Below are positions 8,831 through 17,290 of a stretch of 64,000 bases of DNA, one piece after another. How positions within the stretch are numbered: position 1 is the stretch's first letter; every line of letters begins with the position of its first letter. Below the pieces are notes generated by a model. The model searched no databases. It was not told the DNA's origin and saw nothing but the letters and a program-made list of their open reading frames with translations. Source of the DNA: Corynebacterium sp. sy039 (GTDB lineage Bacteria > Actinomycetota > Actinomycetes > Mycobacteriales > Mycobacteriaceae). The position numbers and the translations under genes are program-made. Location of the stretch: contig NZ_CP042325.1 in NCBI RefSeq assembly GCF_007904105.1, positions 124,001 through 188,000 of the forward strand, read 5' to 3'.

Positions 8831-10770
8831 CACAGCACGCGCCACAACACAGTGCGCACCATGCAGTACAACATAGTGGGCACCGCACGTCGCAACATAC
8901 CGAGCAGCACCAGGCGTTCCCGCTGGCAACCTGGTCACAGGCGCGTCGGGAAGTCATGCGCCAAGTACGTTCCGTACCAGGCGCACGCCTGAAAGCATTG
9001 TGCGCCATTATCCTTCTGTGCGTAGGATCCGGCTGCACCGTGATGATGCCCCGCCTGCTAGGGCAAGTTGTGGACGTGGTGCGTGATGGTTCCGGGAACC
9101 TTGGGCTTCTCGCTGGGCTTATGGCGGCAATTGCCCTGGTTGGTGCGATAAGTCAGGGGAGTGGCTTCTATCTTCTGGCGGTCATCTGTGAACGCGTGAT
9201 CGCCAACCTCCGCAGCACGATGGTCGGCACCGCCCTGGGGTTGCCCCTGCATAACGTTGAAGATGCGGGCACTGGGGATTTGGTCAGCCGCTCTACCGAC
9301 GATGTTGCCGAAGTCTCTGCTGCTATCTCCGAAACCCTACCTGTGCTGACTACCAGCACATTCACTATTGCAGCGACGGCGGTAGCGCTGACTTCCCTTG
9401 ACCCTCGCTTGCTGGCGGTAGCGCTTGTTACCTTGCCGGTGTATTGGTGGGCGGCGCGTCGTTATCTGAAGGTCGCGCCGGGGCGCTATGCGCAGGAACG
9501 TGCGTGGATGGCTACGCGGGCGCGTCGGGTGTTGGAGTCGATTCATGGGCGGGCGACGGTGCGCGCATTTCGTATGGAGCAGGAGGTACATGGGTGCATT
9601 GGGGAGGCATCCGAGGCTGTGGTGACGCAGGGGATGCGGGCACGTATGAGCATGATGGTGCTATCCCTATGGATTACTGTTGCCGAGTTTATCCTGGTGG
9701 CGGGTGTGTTGAGCGTTGGTTTTCTGTTGGTGCGCGCAGACGCGGTGAGCGTGGGGACGGTGACGGCCGCGGCGTTGATGATGATTCGTATTCGCGGTCC
9801 GATCATGATGTTGATGCGTGTGCTGGATACTATCCAGTCTGGGTATGCCTCCTTGGCGAGGATTGTGGGTGTGGTGGTGGATCCACCGCAGCCGGTGCCG
9901 GATTATGGTGCCCCTGCTGCGCGTGGGTTGATTCAGCTGCGTGATGTGGAGTTTTCCTATCCTGGCGCTGTTGCTGGTGGTGGTGTTGCTGGTGGCGCTG
10001 AGTCGGGTGACGGTGCTGAGCCGGGTGGCGTTGAGCTAGGCGCTGATCCGAGTGACGCGGAACCTACTGGCGGTGCTGCTGGCGGGCAGGCCGCGGTGCA
10101 TGGCGTGTCTTTTGAGATTCAACCGGGACAGACTGTGGCGCTGGTGGGTGCGTCGGGCGCAGGGAAATCCACAATCGCAGCGCTACTGATGGGCTTGCGT
10201 GTGCCCAGTGGAGGCCAGGTGTTGCTGGATGGTGTGCCCGTGTCCGCGCTGTCCGACGCCGAGCGTTCCACCCGCGTAGCAATGGTGAACCAAGAAGCCC
10301 ACACTTTCTCCGGCTCGCTGCGCGAAGATGTGGCAATCGCCTGCGAAAATGCCACTGACCGGCAGGTGTGGGAAGCCTTGGATGCGGTTGGGGCTGGTGA
10401 TTGGGCGCGCGGGTTAGAGTGCGGCCTGGATACGGAAGTGGGGGCTATGGGGGTTCGGGTGGATCCCGTGCGGGGGCAACAGATTGCATTGGCGCGGGTG
10501 CTGTTGATGGATCCTGCTGTGGTGGTGATGGATGAGGCTACTGCGGAGGCTGGTTCGGCGCTGGCGGGGGAGTTGGAATTGGCTGCTCAGCGGGTGCTAG
10601 AGGGACGTAGTGCGTTGGTGGTAGCCCACCGACTAGACCAAGCTGTTCAGTCTGACCGTATTATGGTGATGGATTCCGGGCAAATTATCGAATCTGGTAC
10701 CCATCGGCAGCTCCTGAGCGCCAAAGGTGAGTATGCGCGCCTGTGGGAGGCGTGGTCAAGGGGGAGGTGA
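8827..10770 (+). CDS. ABC exporter subunit 2 (membrane + ATPase)
   Basis: A 647-residue ABC exporter half. The membrane domain spans about residues 55-330. The ATPase domain has Walker A GASGAGKST (441-449), Walker B VVVMDEATAEAGS with catalytic Glu570, and H-loop VVAHRLD. The LSGGQ signature is absent and replaced by DPVRGQQIALAR. This is the mirror image of subunit 1, so one composite ATP site of the heterodimer would be canonical and the other dead. About 40 Gly/Ala/Glu-rich residues (381-421) are inserted after FSYPG, near the A-loop. The first ~55 residues are His/Gln-rich and polar. Transport substrate is unknown. Since its partner is split by an IS, the complex may be inactive. Confidence 0.85.
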   Translation: MTQHAPQHSAHHAVQHSGHRTSQHTEQHQAFPLATWSQARREVMRQVRSVPGARLKALCAIILLCVGSGCTVMMPRLLGQVVDVVRDGSGNLGLLAGLMAAIALVGAISQGSGFYLLAVICERVIANLRSTMVGTALGLPLHNVEDAGTGDLVSRSTDDVAEVSAAISETLPVLTTSTFTIAATAVALTSLDPRLLAVALVTLPVYWWAARRYLKVAPGRYAQERAWMATRARRVLESIHGRATVRAFRMEQEVHGCIGEASEAVVTQGMRARMSMMVLSLWITVAEFILVAGVLSVGFLLVRADAVSVGTVTAAALMMIRIRGPIMMLMRVLDTIQSGYASLARIVGVVVDPPQPVPDYGAPAARGLIQLRDVEFSYPGAVAGGGVAGGAESGDGAEPGGVELGADPSDAEPTGGAAGGQAAVHGVSFEIQPGQTVALVGASGAGKSTIAALLMGLRVPSGGQVLLDGVPVSALSDAERSTRVAMVNQEAHTFSGSLREDVAIACENATDRQVWEALDAVGAGDWARGLECGLDTEVGAMGVRVDPVRGQQIALARVLLMDPAVVVMDEATAEAGSALAGELELAAQRVLEGRSALVVAHRLDQAVQSDRIMVMDSGQIIESGTHRQLLSAKGEYARLWEAWSRGR

Positions 10771-10859
10771 GTGAAGAGAAATGTATTTATCTGTGGACGA
10801 ATAACAGGGCATACCGTAGTCTGAAGTATGAATCCACAGCGGGGGGGCAATCCTTCCGT

Positions 10860-10892
10860 GATTTGATGATGATTTGATCTTGGTTTGATTAT
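10860..10892 (+). promoter_or_regulatory. Three 11-bp direct repeats upstream of ABC operon
   Basis: GATTTGATGAT, GATTTGATCTT and GGTTTGATTAT follow one another at 10860-10870, 10871-10881 and 10882-10892, keeping TTTGAT on one face of the helix. Direct repeats with one-turn spacing are typical binding sites of OmpR/PhoB-type regulators. They lie 128 bases before the ABC ATPase gene at 11020. No such regulator is encoded next to them. A hairpin (10791-10839: CTGTGGA paired with TCCACAG, with an inner CATAC/GTATG) precedes them. Confidence 0.45.
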
Positions 10893-11019
10893 GGCGATCA
10901 TATCGGCACAGTGAGGGATTGTGGTGCCAATCTTTGCTGAATTTCTCCATGTCAAGGGTCATTATCATCGTGATTATCGTGGGCAATAGATGCTGTATTT
11001 AGTGCGCAGGAGGGAATGA

Positions 11020-11727
11020 ATGATTACCTTTGATCATGTCAGCAAGTCTTTTAAGGGTAGAGAAGTATTGTCTGATGTATCTTTTGAGGTTCCAGAAGGT
11101 TCAATCACGAGTCTGATTGGTCCGAATGGTTCTGGAAAATCAACCTCATTGAGGATATTGCTGCAATTGGAGACTGCAGATAGTGGCGCAGCTCGGTTTG
11201 GTGATTTGGATTATTCCCATTACACGCAACACGCTCGTGTAGGAGTTTCCTTGGACACTATGGTGCATCATCCATCTCGTCGGGCGATTGACCAAATGTT
11301 ATGGATTGCTGCGGCTATGGGCCTAACGAAGAAAGAGTGCTATGAAAAATTAGATTTTGTTGGTCTTGGTGATGCACGACGACGTAGGGTCAAGGAGTTT
11401 TCTCTTGGGATGAAGCAACGTCTGAGAATTGCGTGTGCTTTGCTGGGGGATCCCAAAGTGCTGATTTTGGATGAGCCAGTTAATGGTTTGGATCCTGAGG
11501 GGATTCGTTGGTTACGGGAATTTCTTACTGACTATTGCGGACAAGGTAATACGGTTCTTATTACTAGCCACCTCATGAATGAACTAGAGCAACTAGCGAC
11601 GACCTTTATCTTCTTGAATCGTGGTCATATTGTCGAACAAGTTGATAGAGATACATTGCGAGGAAAATATCAATCACTAGAGCAGGCTTATTTTTCTCTC
11701 ACGTCTTCTTCTAAAGGAGATTTGTGA
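11020..11727 (+). CDS. ABC transporter ATPase, BcrA-like
   Basis: A 235-residue ABC ATPase of the bacitracin/lantibiotic-exporter type. It carries Walker A GPNGSGKST, signature FSLGMKQRLRIA and Walker B VLILDEPVNGLDPEG, all canonical. A strong Shine-Dalgarno, AGGAGGG (11009-11015), supports the ATG at 11020. Its stop overlaps the next gene start by four bases, and two integral membrane proteins follow. The operon therefore encodes a one-ATPase, two-permease exporter, as seen for antimicrobial-peptide self-protection or resistance systems. No sensor kinase or peptide gene is adjacent. Confidence 0.88.
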   Translation: MITFDHVSKSFKGREVLSDVSFEVPEGSITSLIGPNGSGKSTSLRILLQLETADSGAARFGDLDYSHYTQHARVGVSLDTMVHHPSRRAIDQMLWIAAAMGLTKKECYEKLDFVGLGDARRRRVKEFSLGMKQRLRIACALLGDPKVLILDEPVNGLDPEGIRWLREFLTDYCGQGNTVLITSHLMNELEQLATTFIFLNRGHIVEQVDRDTLRGKYQSLEQAYFSLTSSSKGDL

Positions 11728-12509
11728 TGAATCAAATTGTTTCTGAGCTGCGTCGATTTTGGTCGATGCGTGAGGTATATATTGCTTTTGTTCCTACAGT
11801 CGTGCTGTCACTTGTTTTTTCTGTGATGAACGTCAGTGTCATCAATGCAGTAGTAACTGGTGATCTTGAATCTCAGAACCTAGATCCTTCTTTGGCGGAT
11901 AAACCAATTACTGACTTACTGAGCGAAGGCTACTTAGGGCCGGTGTATCAAAGTGCTGTGATATTTATACCGATTACTGTGGCAGTGCTTTTTCATCGTG
12001 AGTATTCTTATGGTGATCATGAGCAAATACTTTTATTTCCCCGAGGATTATTTGCTCGGAGAATAGGGACAATGATTACTCATTGTGTGTGGTCGCTTGT
12101 GGTTTCCGTCTTAAGTGCCGTATGTAATTATTGTGTTTTGCTCGTATTATTGCATGCTGATGCACGGGCAGAATTATCTATTCTTACAGCTGCTGGTGTG
12201 TGTCTTCGAGTATGGGTCTTTGCGATATTATTTTCTCTCATGGCGCTTTTGGTTGGCGCTCTTTCGCAAAAGCTTTTTGCTAGTGTCGTCGTTCTTTTGC
12301 TTGTTTTCTTTATTTCACTCAGTGGAGTGCTCAATGTTGTCAGTCCGTTTCTTCATAATTGCTTACCGTTAATCGGAGGAAAGAGTTTTGTGTTCCTCAA
12401 AGCATCTGAAGGTCCGTATAGCATAGCGGGGAGTTTGGGGTTGCTGTGCGCCTGGATTGTGGTTTGTGCTGGTATTTATTTGGCTCTTGCGGTAGGAAAG
12501 AGGCGATAA
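11724..12509 (+). CDS. ABC-2 type permease subunit
   Basis: A 261-residue integral membrane protein with about six helices and a long extracytoplasmic loop after the first (roughly residues 45-75, SQNLDPSLADKPITDLLSEG). It begins with ATG inside the ATPase stop (ATGA, 11724-11727). The layout matches ABC-2 permeases that work with BcrA-like ATPases. It is likely the first of two different permeases of one heteromeric transporter. Confidence 0.75.
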   Translation: MMNQIVSELRRFWSMREVYIAFVPTVVLSLVFSVMNVSVINAVVTGDLESQNLDPSLADKPITDLLSEGYLGPVYQSAVIFIPITVAVLFHREYSYGDHEQILLFPRGLFARRIGTMITHCVWSLVVSVLSAVCNYCVLLVLLHADARAELSILTAAGVCLRVWVFAILFSLMALLVGALSQKLFASVVVLLLVFFISLSGVLNVVSPFLHNCLPLIGGKSFVFLKASEGPYSIAGSLGLLCAWIVVCAGIYLALAVGKRR

Positions 12510-12512
12510 CTT

Positions 12513-13208
12513 GTGTTCGCAATGCGTAGTTGCATAAGAAGATGTCTGTCCTTGCCCTCTGTTCAGATTGCTGTGTTGTTTCCCATTGTTTGCGTTTTAG
12601 GGATGAGGATTTTATCCCTTTTAGGTGCGGAGATTAATGGTCAGGCACTAGATGGTGGTAGTGCAAATGTTTTTGTGGTGTTGGGTTATGTGGTGGTTTT
12701 AGCTAGTTGTTGGGTGGCAGCTACCAGTAGTAATCAGTTTGACGGTGAGTTTGGGCAGTTGTTGTCGAGACGGCCAGGCGTCGTAAAGCATGATTCTGTG
12801 GTGATCCTGTGTGTCCTTTTGGGGATGTTGTGGTATGTGGTTGGTTTGATGAGCTTTCTGGTATGTAATCCGGCTGTTCCTTCGTATATGAGTGTTGGTT
12901 CTTATGCGCTCATTGGTTGTGAAGTGATTACACTGTCGGCGGTTGGTTGCTGTATCGGTTTATTATTTCAGAATCCTGCGGTTAGCGTTACGGTTCCTGT
13001 TTTGTATTTTATTTTGGTATCTCCGGCTGTGCATCGGTTATTTCCTTGGGCGGATTCTTTGGGCATAGCTGAGCGCATTCGTGACATCTCTCTAGGTGAA
13101 AGCACTTTTATGTGGTTTTTATGGGATATGACGATTTCTGTGTTGCTGTGTGCTCTGTTATTGATCATCCGACGATTGGTGAGTCATAATCGGAAACGAA
13201 TGGGCTAA
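12513..13208 (+). CDS. Second ABC permease subunit
   Basis: A 231-residue membrane protein with about six helices, starting from GTG 12513 three bases after the previous stop. A GGAAAGAGG stretch at 12495-12503 may serve as Shine-Dalgarno; ATG 12522 is an alternative start. It is weakly similar in layout to the 11724 permease and completes the three-gene operon. No terminator is obvious. The convergent gene at 13224 ends 15 bases later. Confidence 0.7.
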   Translation: MFAMRSCIRRCLSLPSVQIAVLFPIVCVLGMRILSLLGAEINGQALDGGSANVFVVLGYVVVLASCWVAATSSNQFDGEFGQLLSRRPGVVKHDSVVILCVLLGMLWYVVGLMSFLVCNPAVPSYMSVGSYALIGCEVITLSAVGCCIGLLFQNPAVSVTVPVLYFILVSPAVHRLFPWADSLGIAERIRDISLGESTFMWFLWDMTISVLLCALLLIIRRLVSHNRKRMG

Positions 13209-13223
13209 AGCCTATGCACAATG

Positions 13224-14219
13224 TCATTGCCGCACTGCAACAATTTTTCCTGAGCTGCTACGTTTGGCACTAAGCTGTGCGATTGCCTGAGGAAGGTCGT
13301 CGAAAGCGAAAATTTCACCTACAACCGGGCGGATGGAACCATCGTTAAGCGCTGGGGTGAATTGCTCTAGCTGGTGACCGCTGGCATGCATGAATAGGAA
13401 TTTGTAGGTCACGTTGTGTTGTTTGGCGGCTTTACGCTGCTTGCGGCTGAGGAAACTCATGACCGGTTTCAAGAGTGGTTTACCAAGTTGTGCGGCAAAT
13501 TCCGCATCAGGAGCTGCGACGACGCTCAGCAATGTGCCACCCGCCTTAAGGGTGTGCATTGCGCGCAATGTTTCTTCGCCGCCGAGTGTATCGAGTACGA
13601 CATCGAAATCTTGGACATAATCCTCATATCGCTGCGTGCGATAGTCAACCACAATATCGGCGCCCAAATCATGTGCGAGCTCGACATCTTTGGTGCTCAC
13701 TGTGGTGGCTACAGTTGCGCCAAGATATTTGGCGACTTGTACCGCAATGGAGCCTAGGCCGCCAGCGCCGCCTTGGATAAATACTTTTGATCCTGCACTG
13801 ATCTGTGTTTTCTCCGTGAATGCCTGAATCGCAGTGAGTAATACCAAAGGAATCGAGGCAGCTTGTTCCCAGGACAGCTGCGATGGTTTCGGTGCAATAT
13901 CTGCCACATCGACATTGACAAACTCGGCAAATGCCCCGAGGGTGAGGATATCTGGGCGGGCAAAAACCTCATCGCCTACTTTCCAATTGCTGACGCCACT
14001 GCCAACTTTTGTGATAATGCCAGAAAACTCATTTCCCATGATCATCGGTAGTTTGTATGGGAATAGTTGCTTAAATTGTCCCTGCTGAATCATGTTATCC
14101 AAGGGGTTAATGCCTACTGCTTTTATTTCTACAGTTATTTGATGAGTGTCTGGTTCGGGTATGGGGGATTCGAGCCACTCGAATGGTTTGTTATATGCGG
14201 TCAGTGCTAGTGCTTTCAT
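13224..14219 (-). CDS. Qor2-like quinone oxidoreductase
   Basis: A zinc-independent MDR enzyme of 331 residues from the start at 14219, chosen because AAGGAGA lies just upstream of that ATG while the longer frame has none. The N-terminal part has GINPLDNMIQQG and the NADP site is GGAGGLGSIAVQ (150-161). It is probably a cytoplasmic NADPH quinone reductase. It diverges from an HxlR/DUF24 regulator at 14325. In C. glutamicum the redox-sensing DUF24 regulator QorR controls the adjacent qor2, so the same arrangement is inferred here. Confidence 0.83.
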   Translation of the reverse strand: MKALALTAYNKPFEWLESPIPEPDTHQITVEIKAVGINPLDNMIQQGQFKQLFPYKLPMIMGNEFSGIITKVGSGVSNWKVGDEVFARPDILTLGAFAEFVNVDVADIAPKPSQLSWEQAASIPLVLLTAIQAFTEKTQISAGSKVFIQGGAGGLGSIAVQVAKYLGATVATTVSTKDVELAHDLGADIVVDYRTQRYEDYVQDFDVVLDTLGGEETLRAMHTLKAGGTLLSVVAAPDAEFAAQLGKPLLKPVMSFLSRKQRKAAKQHNVTYKFLFMHASGHQLEQFTPALNDGSIRPVVGEIFAFDDLPQAIAQLSAKRSSSGKIVAVRQ

Positions 14220-14324
14220 GTTTTCTCCTTTATTTTTGATGGTTGGGAGGGTGCGCATTATGCGACAACAGTTCAATAGACTATGCTAGGTTTATAAAAT
14301 AAACTTAGCTGAGGGTGGAGAAAA

Positions 14325-14660
14325 TTGTCAAAAGGAAATCATGAAAATCCGTCGCTAACCCAATGTCCCATAGCGCGCACAGTGGCAATTATTGGCGAAA
14401 AGTGGAGTTTGCTTATTCTGCGTGACCTTGCGCGCGGGATGAACAAGTTTAGTGAGATACAGCAAAGCCTTGGGTGTCCTAAAAATTTACTCTCGACGAG
14501 ACTCAAGACGTTTGAGCGGGCAGGAATAATTGCTCGCAATGAATATCGGGAAGCGGGTGCAAGGGCACGGCAAGCGTATTACCTTACAGAATCGGGAAAA
14601 GCATTGATCCCTGTGCTGCTCGCATTACAGGATTGGGGCGAAGAGTATCTTTTACCGTAA
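14325..14660 (+). CDS. HxlR/DUF24-family redox regulator, QorR-like
   Basis: A 111-residue winged-helix repressor of the HxlR (DUF24) family. The single cysteine in LTQCPIARTV (Cys14) is at the place of the redox-active cysteine of QorR/HypR-type sensors, followed by the family block IIGEKWSLLILRDL and the recognition region LSTRLKTFERAGII. Start is TTG 14325 with GGTGGAG (14314-14320). The divergent neighbour is a quinone oxidoreductase, its probable target, with the operator expected in 14220-14324. Inducers would be quinones or thiol-oxidising stress. Confidence 0.82.
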   Translation: MSKGNHENPSLTQCPIARTVAIIGEKWSLLILRDLARGMNKFSEIQQSLGCPKNLLSTRLKTFERAGIIARNEYREAGARARQAYYLTESGKALIPVLLALQDWGEEYLLP

Positions 14661-14671
14661 TCTACGGATAT

Positions 14672-14710
14672 AAAAAACTCTCTAGCTAAATAAAAAGCTA
14701 AAGAGGTTTT
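14672..14710. terminator. Bidirectional terminator between regulator and tRNA-Lys
   Basis: AAAACTCTCTAGCT pairs imperfectly with AGCTAAAGAGGTTTT around an A-rich loop. A-rich and T-rich flanks serve both strands: the regulator from the left and tRNA-Lys from the right. Confidence 0.6.
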
Positions 14711-14711
14711 G

Positions 14712-14784
14712 TGGGCCCTCCGGGACTCGAACCCGGGACCTGCGGATTAAAAGTCCGTAGCTCTACCAACTGAGCTAAAGGCCC
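14712..14784 (-). tRNA. tRNA-Lys (TTT)
   Basis: Read on the minus strand, it starts GGGCCTTTAGCTCAGTTGG and folds into a 7-bp acceptor stem, a D arm, an anticodon arm ACGGA-CTTTTAA-TCCGC with anticodon TTT, and a T arm CCGGG-TTCGAGT-CCCGG. The discriminator base is A, and CCA is not encoded. No integrase or att-like repeat is next to it. Confidence 0.95.
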
Positions 14785-14944
14785 TGTGATGTATTAAATC
14801 ACCGAGACTAATTTACCAACTAATGTCCTTTTTGTGAAATCCCCACCTTATTGCTGTTTTGGGAAGGTGTTGACGGTGTTTTAGTGGGCGAAAAAATGAT
14901 ATGCGTTGGATATTTTCGTGGTGAGTATTGTTATTGAAAATATG

Positions 14945-14995
14945 AAAAGGCGTATCGCATCAAGTTTTGGATATGATGTGATACGCCTTTTGATG
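14945..14995. terminator. Strong hairpin terminator after 59-residue gene
   Basis: AAAAGGCGTATCGCATCA (14945-14962) pairs with TGATGTGATACGCCTTTT (14974-14991) with one wobble. It can terminate the minus-strand small gene at 15052-15231 as well as plus-strand transcription. Confidence 0.75.
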
Positions 14996-15051
14996 CGTGC
15001 GCTTAATGCAAGATAATGCTGGCTATGCCTGCCTCTGTTGACCAGAGGTAT

Positions 15052-15231
15052 TTATTGCTTTATTGTGCCACCCATTTGCTCACGCAAAAATGATTGTATC
15101 TCTTTGTCGTTATCAATATCCTTTGTTGTGGACTTTGGCATTGGTGCTGCGTCGGTATCGACGCATTGTGAGAAGATCTGGCTCCATCGGTTGGAGAGCT
15201 TCTTATTGTTGATACCAAATGTGATTGACAT
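15052..15231 (-). CDS. 59-residue small protein of unknown function
   Basis: A short minus-strand gene with a strong Shine-Dalgarno (GAAAGGAG, 11 bases before the ATG at 15231). The product starts MSITFGINNKKLSNRWSQIF and ends LREQMGGTIKQ. It is polar, contains one cysteine (SQCVDTDAAPMP), and has neither a signal peptide nor a membrane helix. It is flanked by a strong terminator downstream and two inverted repeats upstream, so it looks like an independent, regulated gene. I recognise no family. The overlapping plus-strand frame has no ribosome site and is taken as its shadow. Confidence 0.6.
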   Translation of the reverse strand: MSITFGINNKKLSNRWSQIFSQCVDTDAAPMPKSTTKDIDNDKEIQSFLREQMGGTIKQ

Positions 15232-15262
15232 GAGCGTTCAGCTCCTTTCCCTAATGGATCGG

Positions 15263-15305
15263 GAACTGTCCTAGGAACAGTTCAATTAGTTAATGTGTAA
15301 TTAAC
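15263..15305 (-). promoter_or_regulatory. Two inverted repeats in leader of small gene
   Basis: GAACTGT-N7-ACAGTTC (15263-15283) and GTTAAT-N5-ATTAAC (15289-15305) lie 32-74 bases before the small gene start. The first could be a leader hairpin or an operator, the second an operator near the promoter. Confidence 0.4.
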
Positions 15306-15666
15306 CTTACATCACAAAAACATTGGTGCAAACCCATGATTGGAAAAATCTCCACATTTTCTCTTTTTGTCTGGGCAAAAATGCACATCTAGCTTGCGGT
15401 TTACTTAATGAAAATTTTTTAGAAAAATTTTATTCCTTCTTATGATTTTCGTTGTTTTTCCGGGATACCGATCCAGTATGACCTAAAAATTAACAAAAGT
15501 TAAACAACTCTAAATCTTTTCTTGAAGGTTATTTGCTTGACTGAATCTGAGAACTGGATATGAGAAATAGTGTTCTTTGTAGTAGAGGTTTTGGGTTTGG
15601 TGGGATGAGTGGGATATCTCTTGTGGATCAGATTAGGGTGGAAAGGTTTTTGATGTCTAAAACATA
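15306..15666. other. Non-coding stretch
   Basis: AT-rich DNA between the 59-residue gene and the histidine kinase. I see no supported gene. A 44-codon plus-strand frame (ATG near 15560) runs into the hairpin at 15667 but has no ribosome site. A plus-strand terminator with no gene before it leaves room for a small RNA, which is unproven. Confidence 0.3.
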
Positions 15667-15707
15667 TGGAGTCCATTCCTTACGGAGTGGACTCCACTGA
15701 GCTTTTT
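15667..15707 (+). terminator. Hairpin with T tract 3' of histidine kinase
   Basis: TGGAGTCCATTCC (15667-15679) pairs with GGAGTGGACTCCA (15684-15696) with one wobble. The T tract (15703-15707) is on the plus side. It lies just beyond the 3' end of the minus-strand kinase and may act on both strands. Confidence 0.55.
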
Positions 15708-15721
15708 GTTTGAGGAATTGA

Positions 15722-16771
15722 TTAATTATTTATTGAAAGGCATATATGAGTATGTGCTTTTTCTCCATCTATTCTAAAACTGAAGATTCCGTCATGTGCC
15801 GCTATTTTTTCTTGTAAATTTTTCAGCCCTATGCCATTGCCTTTTCCTTGTTGTATGGGACCAATAGATAAGATATCTAGCTCAAAGGACTTGTTATATG
15901 TAGCTCGTATATAAACTTTTGCATTAAGTTGATGTTTTGCGGCGTTAGTGAGCGTTTCGCTGAGTGCTTTATACATGATGGTTGAAGGTGGAAGATGATT
16001 ATCCAGCTCAGCGTCAATATCCATACCGCTGCTGCGGAATCTATCAATTACAGTGGCAAGACTGGTTTGGGTGGCGTCGGAATGCAAACTGGAGATAAAG
16101 GTACGTACCTCTTCAATTCCTTCTCCGGCTATTTGTTGAATGGTTTGTAGTGCCTGTTGAGCCTGATCTGGGGCGTATATTCCAGCTGATGCTTGCATAC
16201 GAATCACAGCGAGAGAATGGGCAAGAGTGTCATGTACTTCAGCAGCGATACGTGTACGTTCTTCTGCTCGAACTTGCACTTGTTTTTCTCGTTCACGCTT
16301 GCCCCACAGCAACACGAGAAGAATGACTGACCAGTGTGCCACTAGCATTGACGCAATATCTTGTGGGCGCTCAAGATAGGTAAGACCATAACCAAAGTCA
16401 TATTCTTTAATTCGCCACATCAGCGGTGAAATGATAGATCCTGCCCCGGCAAAGAGGCATCCCAATGCAGCACTATGGGTATGTGATGAGCGGGCAAGTT
16501 TATAAAGAGCCCAAGGGACAAGGACTATATATAGGGTGATGCCTGTATTGTTAGGCAATGCGTGAATAAAAGCTAATTGCCATGCGCATACACTGCCAAG
16601 AATAAGGAATGCCCCAAGGACGAGATATTTTCTTGTCTCTAGTAATCCTGTTGCTATGCACAGCAATATGGCGAGTATGAGATCTGTAATGCTCAACCAT
16701 GATGGTTGCAATGCCTGAATTAGGTAGAGGATTGCGTAGAGCATACTAAAAATTAATGGGATAAAGCGCAT
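15722..16771 (-). CDS. NarL-family sensor histidine kinase
   Basis: A 349-residue membrane sensor kinase. Residues 1-155 form about six helices with almost no extracytoplasmic loops (an intramembrane-sensing layout). The HisKA_3 dimerisation domain follows, with the phosphorylated His180 in AAEVHDTLAHSL, and a HATPase domain with GNGIGLKNLQEKI near the C-terminus. The cognate regulator is most likely the LuxR-type gene at 17341-17994, two genes away on the other strand. The signal is unknown; such kinases often sense membrane stress. Confidence 0.87.
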   Translation of the reverse strand: MRFIPLIFSMLYAILYLIQALQPSWLSITDLILAILLCIATGLLETRKYLVLGAFLILGSVCAWQLAFIHALPNNTGITLYIVLVPWALYKLARSSHTHSAALGCLFAGAGSIISPLMWRIKEYDFGYGLTYLERPQDIASMLVAHWSVILLVLLWGKREREKQVQVRAEERTRIAAEVHDTLAHSLAVIRMQASAGIYAPDQAQQALQTIQQIAGEGIEEVRTFISSLHSDATQTSLATVIDRFRSSGMDIDAELDNHLPPSTIMYKALSETLTNAAKHQLNAKVYIRATYNKSFELDILSIGPIQQGKGNGIGLKNLQEKIAAHDGIFSFRIDGEKAHTHICLSINN

Positions 16772-16894
16772 GGGATCCTATGTTGGTAAGAAAAATTTGC
16801 GAGTTTTGCGAGATTTTCAGACAAAAACATCATTTATGGAACAGATACGAATGCAAGGGCGTGCACCTGATTTTTGCTTGATAGGCTAGTAGAT

Positions 16895-17203
16895 ATGTTT
16901 GCGTTATACACTCTCCCGGGTATTGCTGCTGCATTGATAATAGGAACAGTATTATTATGTGCCAATAAAATCCTGATAAGTAAAGAAATCAGCGCGCGTT
17001 CCATAAGTAGGTATGTGTTCCTTGCTGTTGGCATTGGAATCTGGTTACTGTGGACATTACTTAACTCTCTTCCTGGCACGACACCTGCCTGGGGTTATGT
17101 TCCGGTTACTTGGGGTTTCTTTCTTGTGTGGTTATTGCTGTCTTTTGCTATTCGTTCTCGTTCTGATGCCAGATCAGCAGCTCAAGACGTAGATACAAAC
17201 TAA
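16895..17203 (+). CDS. Small membrane protein, about three helices
   Basis: A 102-residue protein from ATG 16895 (a TTG at 16874 is an alternative) with three hydrophobic segments: LPGIAAALIIGTVLLCA, YVFLAVGIGIWLLWTLL and WGFFLVWLLLSFAI. The C-terminal tail is polar. It lies between the divergent kinase and its probable response regulator, so it may be part of the same signalling system or its target. No family is recognised. Confidence 0.6.
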   Translation: MFALYTLPGIAAALIIGTVLLCANKILISKEISARSISRYVFLAVGIGIWLLWTLLNSLPGTTPAWGYVPVTWGFFLVWLLLSFAIRSRSDARSAAQDVDTN

Positions 17204-17290
17204 CTGTTTTTTCTTCATTCATGACTCGATCATGCCAGGTTTGTTGTATTCATTCCTCCATCAATGGGATGAATATACAGCAAAGTTTTT

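Noticed and set aside
8646..9038. Overlapping minus-strand frames across the IS end and the start of ABC subunit 2
   Set aside because: They cross the IS junction and lie opposite a real gene, so they are shadows.
14712..14784. tRNA-Lys as an attachment site for an island
   Set aside because: No integrase gene and no repeat of the tRNA 3' end seen in the window.
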